Shown one piece after another: positions 44,782 to 57,700 of a stretch of 64,000 bases of DNA. Each line of letters begins with the position of its first letter. The first letter of the stretch is position 1. The stretch comes from Elgaria multicarinata webbii. Taxonomy: Eukaryota > Chordata > Lepidosauria > Squamata > Anguidae. The notes under the pieces were generated by a model. That model was not told the DNA's origin. It was given only the letters and a program-made list of their open reading frames with translations, and did no database searches. Location of the stretch: assembly GCF_023053635.1 (NCBI RefSeq), contig NC_086177.1, positions 98,180,001 to 98,244,000 on the forward strand. Reading direction: 5' to 3'. A program made the translations under genes and the position numbers.

Positions 44782-47054
44782 CTACAACCAGCAACAATGA
44801 AAAGAAAGTTTTAACATTAGTTCCTAAGGAAAAGAACATATGATTTTTTTTTTTAAAAAAAGCCATAAAGGAAATGTCATAAAAATAACGCTGCCAACAT
44901 TATTTTTAAAAAAATATTTTGACCTTTTATTTCTCTTTTTCTCTCTCCTCACCCAGGCTATGTTTTCACACACTTTGTATTGGTTCTCATATGCATAACA
45001 CTCACTTCTAGCATTTGGAATATCCTGCATGTGTAGGAAAACGTTTTCCTAGGAAGAGCCATCAACCCATGGGAGAAGTCAATCTGGGGCTACAGTCAAT
45101 TGTAGCCAGGGCCAAAAGTGGGCAGATGTTTGCAGCATTACCTAATATTCTCTCCAACCCACATGAAATTAAGAACATAGGAAGCTGCCTTCTACTGCAT
45201 CAGGCCATTGGTCTCCAGGGTTCCACTTTTCCTGCTCCCCTACTTGGAGATGTTGGGGATTGAATCTGGGACCTTCTGCATGTAAAGCATGTGCTCTACC
45301 ACTGAGCTACAGAGCCTCTCCTAAGTGCCTCATCCAGGCCATAAATTCCCCACCCCACCATTAAAGGTGTTGTCTCACTTACTGCTGGTGTTCCATGGTG
45401 GTGTGCTCAGGGGAGGGGGCAGCATAAACTGTAAAGCATTTGCTGCTGATCATGAATGAAGGAGAAGAAGGGGCCAGAGTGTTCACCAGTTGGTGCCACT
45501 TGGTAGCTGTGGAGGAAAGGGCATGACCAGGACAGCATGGTGCAGATGTCCTGGGGAGCTGCCATCAGGACTCAGAACAGAGTGCTTATGGTGTTACCAT
45601 GCATCTATTCTGGGCACTGTTACTCACTCCTAGGTTGTCCCTAAGCAGTGTGTTTCACCCCACTTATCACCCACATTGCCATATCTGTGTTATGCTTTTG
45701 TAATCTAGTTATAGTCTTCCTATAAGATAGGGCCTATATAATTTTGAAAAATGAAGGTTGCCTGATGACTCTGGCCTTAGCTAGACCTAAGGTTTATCCC
45801 GGGATCATCCCTGTTCATGTAAATGACACACGGGGGATCCCGGAAGCAGGCAGGGACGACCCCGGGACGATCCCGGGATACACCTTAGGTCTACTTAAGG
45901 CCTACGTCTCCTGAAATACAACCATTAATTCCAACTTTTAAAAAGTTAAACTTCATGTGGAGTAGGTCTCATAAGAATTGGAGTTGACTTAAAAATAATG
46001 TAATTAGCACTCTCTGGCCCCCCTGACCATCAGTCATCATTTCAAGACCATTTGCAAATACATTTGGATGCATTTGACACAAACAGGCCTCTGGAGTCAA
46101 AGCTCAAGGAGGTTTTTCAGATTAACAGAAGGGCTGGTTCATGTAATGCAAACTCCTGCGCAGAAAGAAATAGTGTATATATTGTAATGCATAAACAATG
46201 GCAACACATTCATGACTCTCTTGTTGGAAGTGTGTGTGTGTGTGTGTGTCTTTGTGTGCCTGTGTGTGAGGGGCAAAAACACAACTTTGCGGGTGAAGGA
46301 AACTGTCCCCACTTGACGTCCAGTGCTTTCTTGACCTGTGCATTCATAGATGGAGAAAATATATATTTGCTATTTCCTACATGGGGAATCATCTTTGCTT
46401 GCGAAATTGTAAGGCAACACATTAAAGTGGTCCTAAGTGAAGCAACAGTCTTTGATGTCAAGTCCATTAAATGTCAGAAAAGTTGTTAGATTCACCTGTA
46501 CATCTCCCCCAACGCCTCCAACCATTGGATCTTCTTCTAAAACCTTTACCATTTCCACTGATGAAGCTGGATCAAGCATTGTATCAGAATCACATACCTG
46601 TCCATAAAGAAGAGACATGTAATTAAGGAAGATACCAGAGTTAGGATTGATAGAAAGTAAAACTGGAAGCAAAACTAGAAGTGACTAAATATAATTCTGA
46701 TTGGATTGTTGATTCAACGTTTTATGAGTTTCACAAATACTGAATTTCAAAACAAATTCAGTCAAGTTACTGTGACTTTTTAACAGAGAATCATAGGATA
46801 TGGGTGGAAAAACTTTTAGAAAATTGGCAAAAGGAATTTAACTTCACATTAAAGCATAGAGTTTATGGGAAAATTTGAATTCTGAATGGCACATTTTAAA
46901 ATATTCACATTTTCACAGTGTAGGATTCAAACCCACTCCTTCAGAGTTCAGTTGAGTTTTTCACATCTCACTCAGCTCACTGTAAAAACTCCCCTCAATG
47001 GAATTTGTATTGTTACTTCTTTTCAAATTGTACTTGCATCAGGCTAGTGGGCAT

Positions 47055-47102
<48 letters not shown>

Positions 47103-48252
47103 TTACATTTCTATACTGCCCAATAGCCGAAGCTCTCTGGGCGGTTCACAAAAATTAAAACCATAATAAAACAACCAGCAAGTTAAAAGCACAATTACAA
47201 AATACAGTATAAAAAGCACAACCAGGATAAAACCACGCAGCAAAATTGATATAAGATTAAAATACAGAGTTAGAACAGTAAAATTTAAATTTTAGTTAAA
47301 ATTAAGTGTTAAAATAGAGAATAAAAAGGTCTTCAGCTGACGATGAAAGGAGTACAGTGTAGGCACCAAGCGGACCTCTCTGGGGAGCTCATTCCACAAC
47401 TGGGGTGCCACAGCGGAGAAAGCCCTCCTTCTGGTAGCCACCTGCCTCACTTCCTTTGGCAGGGGCTCACAGAGAAGGGCCCCTGTAGATGATCTTAAGG
47501 TCCAGGCAGGTACATATGGGAGGAGGCGTTCCTTCAAATAACCTGGCCCCAAACCATTTGGGCTTTAAATGTCAATACCAGCACTTTGAATCGGGCCCGG
47601 ACCTGGACTGGCAGCCAATGAAGCTGGAAAAGGACTGGCGTAATGTGATCTTGCCGGCCAGTCCCTGTTAGTAAACGGGCTGCCCTATTTTGTACCAGTT
47701 GAAGCTTCCGGACCATTTTCAAAGGCAGCCCCACGTATAACGCATTGCAGTAATCCAAACGAGAGGTTATCAGAGCATGGATAACTGTAGCTAGGCTATA
47801 TCTGTCCAGATAAGGGCGTAGTTGGTATATCAACCTAAGCTGATAAAATTATTTAAATGAAATTGTGGTCCTGTAAGTACTGTGATGATAAGTGAGGAAG
47901 TGAGGCAGGTGACTACCAGGAGGAGGGTCTTTTCTGCTGTGGCACCCCGGCTGTGGAATGAGCTCCCTAAGGTGTTTTGCTTGGCACCTACATTATATTC
48001 TTTTAGATGCCAGGTGAAGACCTTTTTATTCTCCCAGTATTTTAATAGTCTATAAATTAATTCTAAGTTTGCTGTTTTAAATTTGTATTTTAAATTTGTA
48101 TTTTTGCATTGCTGCTGTTTTTATCTTGGTTGCGCTTTTATATTGTATTTTATATTATGGTTTTATTCTATAGGTTTGTTTTGAATTGTCTTAAATTTGT
48201 AAACCGCCCAGAGAGCTTCGAGCTTCAGCTATTGGGTGGTATAGAAATGCAA

Positions 48253-48311
<59 letters not shown>

Positions 48312-48401
48312 ATGTCTGTTCCTAGAATTAGATGTATTTATTTTATTAGCACATTGGATCAACTTGGAACAAGGAAAGTGCACTTGAGACGGGGCACAGA
48401 G

Positions 48402-48437
<36 letters not shown>

Positions 48438-48681
48438 TTGTGTGTCTTTGTGTGCCTGTGTGTGAGGGGCAGGAACACAACTTTGTGGGTGTTCTGCACT
48501 TTTCCTGATCCCAGTTGACAGAAGGAAACTGGATGTATTTAGTGCCCCCAGTTCAAAAGTTTCCCACTGTCCTAAGGGGGGAATGAATGATGAGTGAACC
48601 TACAGATGCTTATAAAAATTGGCAGAGGAACTGGGAAGAAATATGATAGCTCTTTTTTTTACTCACAGAAGGTTTAGCCAT

Positions 48682-48756
<75 letters not shown>

Positions 48757-51700
48757 GATTCCAGAAGCTGATTCTGCCATCCAGATCCCTTTGAACTTGT
48801 GTTTCATGGGGCGCTATACTTCAAAACACTCATCCAGAACTGTTTTTTGTAATCACTTACTCCTGTTTCTAGCATTTAATGTTGATCTGTTTGTTATTAC
48901 AGGCATTATCATATGCTCATGTTGTTAGTAAAGGTTTTCCTGGTCTCACTTCTAGGATGTTTAAAATGTACCCCAGGTATGGCTTTCTCTTCTTTGAAGA
49001 GTTCTTGTAAATATAAGTAAAATGTTACACATTTGTAATGATTTGACACAAGGTGTAGATCTGGCCCCAGTCTTCCTTCAAGGAGCTCAGAGTGGCATAC
49101 ATAGATTTAGCTACTCTCCCAACTTCCAACCCCATTATACTCACAACAACCCTGTTAGCTTGAGCTTCACAACCCAAGCAGGGATTGACACCCAGGTCTC
49201 TGCAGGCTAAGACCTTAGCTAGACCTACCTGATAGCCCGCAACGGAGGAGGGAAGATCTCGCGTTGTGTTTAACGCGAGATCCCTCCTTTGTTTACACGC
49301 GAGGCGTGATGACCTCAGAAGGAGAGGCATCGTGCCTGCCATTTTAAAATTTCTTAAAGGGGAAGCAGCGCACGAATGCTCATGCACTAAAGGTAAGTTG
49401 TTTTTTAAAATTTAAGTTATTTTCCCCGCTCCCCCCACCCTACCCCCGATGGGTGCATTGGCCCTGAGGTGTGCTGCGCCCCGTGTGAGTCTCCCGGCTC
49501 CTCACGAGGAATTGCATGGAGCTGAGTCAATGCGCGGCACCCGGCCAAAGGGCAGGGCGAGATCCCAGGGCAAGGGAGGGATCATCCACAAGATGCACAG
49601 GGACAATCCCGGGTATCACCCCGGGATTTTGCCCAATCTGGCTAAGGCCTAAATCTCACCAAATAGGTACCAGTGCACAAAAAGGTAACAGTGTCCAGCC
49701 CTATGCCATGGAAAGCTTCAGCAACTGTTTTCTGCATGTTGTATTTCTGTTAAAGGGAGCAGGGTTGGCCGGCAGTGTTCCTGGACAGTTGGCAATCATA
49801 GCTTTTCACACATAGCTTTTCCTGGGATTGGGGAGAATAGGGCAGCCACGTGGATGCCTTGAGGGCCCTCACATCCTATGCCTTTGAATTGTTGGTTACA
49901 GGATGGAGGACTAAAATTATGAGTGGGAGGGCAAGCTCATCATTCCTTTGCCCAAAGAGAGTGTGGTGGCCACTTAAGCATTGCCAAAGGAGGGGCAACA
50001 CATCAACAAAAAAGAAGGTAAAAGAGGCCCCCAATTTGCATAGCTTTTGCATATGCTAATTAAAGTGCACATTTAGAAATAATAGCTAGAATTTAAATAG
50101 AAGTACAGTACATCTCACCATAGTGGAGAAGACTGACCAGGTGACTTGTGTGCCTAGCACAATCTGCCGTCAGCTAACTGTTGATGGGTAACTGTTCTGC
50201 CAACTTCGTATGGTTCTTTGGTTTAAACCAAACTTGGACTGGACACCTCTTCAAACAGAAGACACCTTCAAATAGAGGACTGTCCTCTGCCAGATCTCCA
50301 TACGACAGGACTTTCCTACTTAAAGCCTAGCCATCCTGAAAAAGAATCTATTGTGAGCCTGTCTTCCCCCATGACACAGCATATGGATCTGCTGTCATGA
50401 TGCAGTAAATGGTAACCAAGAAGATGCATTTTGAAGACCAGGGTTGACCTGTAGGCCAAAGCCAGCCAATGAAGTAATTTTATTTGACTTCTTCTGAAGC
50501 ATCTGTCTCTCTTGCCCCCCTAGAATCATAGAATCATAGAATAGTAGAGTTGGAAGGGGCCTATAAGGGCCATCGAGTCCAACCCCCTGCTCAATGCAGA
50601 AATCCACCTCAAAACATACCTGACAGGTGGTTGTTCAGCTGCCTCTTGAAGGCCTCTAGTGTGGGAGAGCCCACAACCTCCCTAGGCAACTGGTTCCAAT
50701 GTCCTACTAGGGAGGCTGTGGGCTCTCCCACACTAGAGGCCTTCAAGAGGCAGCTGGACAGCCGTCTGTCAGGTATGCTTTAAGGTGGATTCCTGCATTG
50801 AGCAGGGTGTTGGACTCGATGGCCTTTAGGCTCCTTCCAACTCTACTATTCTATGATTCTAGGGGGGCAAGAGAGATAGATGCTTTAAATTAAATTTCAT
50901 TGAACCATTTCTGTTAATATTGCAGCAGTACCCTCCCTGGATATTCCATTCCCCTTTAATGACTCCGATCCAGCAAACAAAGAAGTGACTTCTCTACTCC
51001 TTGCACTCTTGTGTGATGCAGAGAAGACTACGCTTGAGCTTGTTGGACAAAGACTTGGACAGAATAGGCCTATCCTATGAACCTATCCAGTGAGTTAAGA
51101 TCTTACACACACATCCAGAAGCCCAAGTTTGACCCTGGAAGTGGTCTGTGGGTACATTATACAGCCACTTTGTTGAATATAGGCTGTTTTGATCTGCAGG
51201 GAATCTACACTTGTCTAGATGAAACGTAACAAGTTGGCAGAGATGACGTCAGCAGTCACGTGATGCTGTTGTTGTTACGTTTCTTCTGACTTTTAAAACC
51301 GTTCCACTTTCCATTAAAATCATTTTAATACTAACAATGTGCCCCAACCTTTCGTTGTTTTCAACGCCGTCTTTCAAAGTCTTTCAAGTGAGGGCTTTGC
51401 TAGACGAGGGGAGGGAGAGCTGGCACAACGCGACGAGGGGGAGGGGGAGGGAGGGCGGTGAAAGAGGGGACAGAGGCTTAATTTTTTTAAAAAACCGCTT
51501 ATCTTTCGGGGCGCACGTGGCCCCTTTAAGACGCTGCAGGGCTTCCCTCGTCCCTACGCGTCGCCCCGCCTCCCTGCCGGCTAGCAAAGCTCAGAGTCAC
51601 AGGAAGAAGGAGGTTTACTTCAGAGACGGTATGAGCATAATGAAGAACGTTCTAAAGAAGAGTGTGCCGGGGTAAAACGATAGAAGAAAAGGTATTTCGG

Positions 51701-54700
51701 TTGACTGGGCTCAAGTTGCATTTCGTAACGTAGCAAGGAAGGACGCAACAATGCACTTAAACAACGGTGTAATGAATAGTGTAGATCCCCTCCTGGTCAT
51801 TGCATGGATGGACAACTTCCTGGGAACTCTACGTACAATATCTTGAGCTTCACATTGAAAGAAAAGTAGGGATGTAAATATACTAGAATAAGTGCTTGTC
51901 ATTGGATTTCACTCGACTTTCCTGTAACTAGGGATATTAGAGAAGAGTGCTCTGTTCCCTTCCATTTTGATACTGCATTGGAACTGCAGTATCAACAGTT
52001 CTCCTACTGAATTTTAATCAAGATGTGATAAAGGTTAAATTTGTTGAGAATGTGGGAGGCGTTTCAGGTGAAAGGTATAGGAAAACACTGAAAGCTAAGA
52101 AAACTAATGTCATGGGACATTTGTATCCCTGTCTTTCTTTCAACATGAAGCTCAAAATGTTGTACATAGAGTTCCCAGATGGTCAATCATCCATGCAATG
52201 GCCAGATCAGATCAGTTTATATTCAGCAAGGTGGCTGCATAATGTGCCCTCAGACTGTACAGGAATCCACACTCTTTCTCTGCCCAGAGTGTAGAAAACA
52301 ATCCGAGGCAAGTCTGGCATAATGGTGCATCAGAGAATCCCCACAGGAGAAAAGTCGTTTTAGGTGGTGTAACTCTGGAAGAAGTTTTGGGGGTGTCAAA
52401 GTTTCTTCTGTGTCCTAGACCTCCTGAGCAACTCCTTAAGGATCTCTTGCATCCCTTAGAGACCCATCTTTCTTCTTTTACCTTCCCCTTCTAGGGTGAC
52501 CAACTGTCATGATTTCCCTGGATTTGTCCTGGTTTTTGCTCTATCCTGCGTGTCAGGGGAGATTTCAGTCTGTAATTTTCTGTAATGTCCTGGAAGGGCA
52601 TGATTTCTCCTTTAAGGTCCCCATTAGTGTGGTGGGGGAGAATGATGCACTTTCTGCAGGTGCATCATTTTCCCCCACTGCTCCAATCGGGGCCTTAAAG
52701 GGGAAAGCGTGATTCCTGAACATTATAGAAAAGGGTCCTATTGGAGCACTCGGGGTGGGGGAATGACAAATTTTCCTCTTCTCTGCTCCAATTGGGGCCT
52801 TTAAGACACTGATTGGAGTGGAGGAGGGGCCCCAGGAAAACACATCATCTCCCCTCCCACGCACACTGGGTGTCCTCTTTTCTTAAATATGGTCACCTTC
52901 CCTTCCCAATAACAATTTACTAGTATATCACAACAACCAAATTATAAATAAAGTCAATAGAGCTGAGTGATACAAAGGCATTTAAGAAAATAAAAGTTTT
53001 TTTTTTTTAAAAAAAAAAAACCAAGTCCCCCTACCGTAGCTGCACTTAAACTTCCCCAGGCTGCTGTTTCTCCATGCTCCTACATTGAACGGGGGGTTGG
53101 ACTCAATGGCCTTATAGGCCCCTTCCAACTCTAGTATTCTATGATTCTTTGTCTCTTTGGCTGGCTGTTCCTGGCTGGCTCTCTCTTTTTATCCCCATCT
53201 CCCCAAACAAAAAGGGAAACAAAGCTACTCCTCTCAGGGATACCGTCTCCCAACAGAAAACCTCAGACTTTTAACTTGCTGCTGCAGGCCTCAAACCTTC
53301 ACAGGGAAAAAGGTACATCTCAGAAAACACTCCTGAATGACTGTGCAGGGACTATGGAAAAAATGTTTACAAAAGTAGTCTCGCAATGTATCTCAGCAAT
53401 CCTCAATCTGGTGTCCTCCAGGCGTGTTGGACTGCAAGTCCCATCATTCCCATCCGGTATGGCCAAGGGCTTTGCTTGTTGGGAATGATGGGAATTGCAG
53501 CCCAGGTTGTGGAAGGCTGACATATCCCATTACCCACATGGCTCTGTCACTGCAGTGACTGCAGGTGATGACTTAAGCGCAGAGAAAATACATGTGAGGA
53601 TTGACTCAGGTAAATTCTCAACCTGTCCCAACATCATAATAGCTCCCTGCACCCACAACACTTCCCCTGTGTTCCTATCCAGCCTATATATGATGGAATG
53701 AATACATTCCATGCCGCTTAGTGGAGAGTGTAAGGAGAGGAAATACAGTTGGATAGAGTCCAGAGCACTCAAGATTCTGCTTTTGTCACTAATAAGAACA
53801 CAGGAAGCTGCCTTATAATGAGCCAGGCCATTGGTCCATCTAGCCCAGTATTGTCAACACTGCCTGGCAGCGGCTGTCCAGGATTTCAGGCAGAATTCTT
53901 TCCTTGCCCTACCTGGAGAGGTCAGGGATTGAACCAGGGACCTTGTGTGCTCTACCATTGAGCAACACCCTCTGTCCTAAGGGCCTCATGCAGGCTACAG
54001 TTTCCTCAACCCAGGATTAAAGGTTTTGCCTCACTTACTGTTCAGTGGTGGTTACTCAAGGGAGGGGGCAGGGTAATATAAAACACTTGCTGCTGATCAT
54101 GAATTAAAGCCAGGGTGTAGAACCTCTGGCCCATGGGTCTAATTTGGCCTTCAGGAAAACCTCACACACAGCAAAGACTGGTGCCCGGCCCAACAGAGTC
54201 CTGATCTCGGGAGAGGAGCCACCATGGAACTTTTCACGGCAGGGGGAGGAGCAGTTGGGAGATCTACAATTGGAGTTCTGTCTCTGGCCTCAAAGTGGGG
54301 AGATTTGTTGCATCTTCTGGCACTTCAGATGCTGTCCAGAGGCCATAGCATTGTGCTCTAAGCTCAAAAGAGGAAGGCTGGGATAATACAAATGCAATTA
54401 ATACAAGTAGCTTGCAGGAGTGAGAAGCAGTTCTTTGTGTAAGCCTTTGGGTTTGTGGTTGTTATTTTTTGGTTCCATTTTTCAGGCCCTTGTACAGGGG
54501 GCGGGGGGGAAATGTCCGTCAGATACAGCACAGCTGGTGAATAATCCCAGCCTGCAGCTTGTGCTTTGGAAACGGGGGAGTGGGCCCTGCCTAATTCATT
54601 TTTAAGTGAACGGTGTCACAGAGGCTTTAAAGGCCAAGCTTTTGCCTTGAGTGAGGTAATGCAGCTGTAAACGATGAAGCCAACACTCCTTGGCTGAAGG

Positions 54701-57700
54701 ATCTCTCTTGTTTGTATTTCTAAGCTCCCCCCCCGTGCCCCCCACTCCTCCCCACCCAGGCCTCTTCCCCTCCCTGCTTCTTAACAAGTTTTTATAGGAC
54801 TTTAAAATCTCTCCATCTTCGTGGACTCTTCCAACACTTTGAGAGACGCTTTTTTGAGCAGCAAGAGCGTATGTACTCTGAGGCCTCTGAGTTTCTCACA
54901 GAAGGAATGGCGGCCTTCGGAATCCCAATGTATGTCGGGCAAAATGGTTTTGTTTTGTAAGGTGTTTTTTTTTAAAAGCAACAACAGGAGAGGCCATTTT
55001 TAAATGAGAGGTATCTGTTGTAAAAATTAGGGAATATGGCGACCGGAATTGCATGGATCTAACATTTAAATGTGAGCACACAGGTCCTCTCACACTATAG
55101 TTGCCAGCAGCAGTCCTGAGATTCCCCTCCCCCAATACCTTTGAACTTGCTGATTTGGGGCGATTTGGCCCCTGCAACATCTCTTGTTCATTTCCACAAT
55201 GGCAGTTTGCCCATGCCCTCTCATAGAATCATAAAATAGTAGAGTTGGAAAGGGGTCTATAAGGCCATCAAGTCCAACCACCTGCTCAATGCAGGAATCC
55301 ACCTTAAAGCATCCCTGACAGATGACTGTCCAGCTGCCTCTTGAATGCCTCTAGTGTGGGAGAACATACAACCTCCCTAGGTAACTGGTTCCATTGTCAT
55401 ACTGCTCTAACAGTCAGGAAGTTTTTCCTGATGTCAGCCGGAATCTGGCTTCCTGTAAATTGAGCCCATTATTCCGTGTCCTGCACTCTGGGAGGATCAA
55501 GAAGAGATCCTGGCCCTCCTCTGTGTGGCAACCTTTTAAGTGTTTAAAGAGTGCTATCATGTCTCCCTTCAATCTTATCTTCTCCAGACTAAACATGCCC
55601 AGTTCTTTCAGTCTCTCTTCATAGGGCTTTGTTTCCAGACCCCTGATCATCCTGGTTGCCCTCCTCTGAACCCCCTCCAGCTTGTCTGCATCCGTCTTGA
55701 AGTGTGGTGCCCACAACTGGATGTAATACTCTAGATGAGGCCTAACCAAGGCTGAATAGGCTGGGCCACTTATGCATCACAAGAAGAAGAAGAAGAAGAA
55801 GAAGAAGAAGAAGAAGAAGAAGAAGAAGAAGAAGAAGAAGAAGAAGAAGAAGAAATGCACCGCAAAAAATAGGACAAAAGAGGACACTTGTTTGCATAAC
55901 ATTTGCATGTGCTGATTTATATGTACAGATTCAAATTTAGAAATAATAACTAGAATTTAAATAGAAATACAATACATCTCACCATATTGGGAAAGATTTA
56001 CCAGGTGACCTGTGTGCCTCCTCAGTCTGCTGTCCAGATATTTTAATGGTCAACTTCAAGTAAAGGTAGCTATATAAGGCAGAAGCCTGAGTAAAAAGGG
56101 GGACTAAAAGGCAGGGTGGTGGAGTGGGCGAAAATGGGTGGCTATGGAAAAACCCGTGCTCACATCTAATGGTTCTTTAAACTGGACGGTCCTACAAAGG
56201 GAAGATACCTTCAAACCAGTGGAGGCTGGTGGCTCTGATGTCAGTGGGATGGTGAATCCGCTCCGGGTTTCAGTCAGAACCAGTCAAACCTCTAAAGGAG
56301 CTATGCAAAACACCTTGGATAGCTCCTTTAGAGTTCTGACTGTTTCTGAGTGAAACCCGGAGTGGATTTACCATCCCACTGACATCGAAGTCACCAGCCT
56401 CCACTGCTTCAAAGAGCGGACACCTTCAAATAGAAGACTATCATCTGACAGCTGTTCAAATAGAGGGCTGTCCTCTGTAAAATAGAATGCTTGGCCACCG
56501 TATCTCTCCTACAAGCTATGTGGCATAAATGAAGTCTTGCTTGCTACAGCAGACAAAGTGGAAAGGCAAAGAAAACGAAGGAGCCACAATTTCAGATGAA
56601 GCAGTTATGTTAAAGGCATCTCCGCCTTGTGATGTACTAACTGGTGCTAGTTCTTCCTCTGTTAGCATTTCTATGGTGTTTCTGTTTTCACAAGGGATAT
56701 TAAATACACCCCTTATCATCTCTTATGATATCTAAGACCATGTAGAAATGGTTGTAATTGGGTTCTAAACCAACAAGAACCAGATTTGTAAGTCTAGTGA
56801 GGGTTGCGCAGAAAAAGTGGATTCTCATTCACATTTCAGCCATCATAGGCTTTTCATGTGGCTGGCCAGCCAGAGGGAAAAGGAGGACACAGAACTGCAT
56901 GAAATTTCCACGTGCTAATTTATATGTATAGATGCAAATTTAGAAATAATTGCTGTAATTTAAATAGAAATGCAATGCATCCCACCATAGTAGAGAAGAC
57001 TTGGCCCAGGAAACCTGTGTGTGCTCTTCAGTTTACATCCCAGGTGCTGTGGATGGGCAGCTTCAAGTCCCCTATCTGCTCCCCTTATTATGGTTCCTTA
57101 TCTTTAAACCAGACTCGGATTGGACGGCTCTTCAAATATAGGACACCTTCAACCTGTGGTTTTGACAGGCCTTCAATAGAGGACTGTCCTATGTAAAGTA
57201 TGACAAGTCTCTAAGCCCAAAGGCAGAGAGGCCTATGGCTGGGGGGTATAGCATGCAGGATAATGAGAAACTAGAACCTGAGGTAAAGGTAGTTATATAG
57301 GGCAGAAACCTGAGGGAAAAAGGGGGGGGGTTAAAAAGTGTGTGTGAAAATGGGTGGCTGCAGAAAAACCTTAGAAGACAAGAGCTTTAAGGCTATTTTC
57401 TAGAAGAATTGTGACATGGGCACCCTGGGGTGGCAGGCAGGCAGAGAAGGTAGCTCGGAGTTGACCAAAAGTGGAGCTACAGAGAAGTTGAATCAGGGGC
57501 AAAGCTTCACTCAGGGCTCAAGGACAGGAAGGACCATGATGGCAGGAAGTGGATTGTCAGGGCAGGCCAAAGATATTTCGCTGCCTGAGGAGTCAAGGTG
57601 GACAGTATCCAAACCGCCTGAGGCAGAAAATCCCACAACCACCTCTCCAATAGTAATAATGACAATAATTTAAATAACTAACAATTTATTGCTTTTTCAC

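Larger units (their letters stand above)
44782..46495 (-). other. HAS2 intron 3 (1.7 kb)
   Basis: The intron is bounded by the consensus donor GTGAAT and the acceptor TTGTAG. It contains a tRNA-derived SINE plus shared flank (about 45172-45465), a Harbinger-like MITE (45773-45902) and a GT repeat beside exon 3. I see no further gene in it. Confidence 0.9.
55765..56510. repeat. unclassified interspersed repeat with GAA run and hAT MITE
   Basis: GGGCCACTTATGCATCAC, then (GAA)n at 55782-55853, then the shared body. It is split by the 190-bp hAT-like MITE and ends CTCTGTAAAATAGAATGC. Confidence 0.6.
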
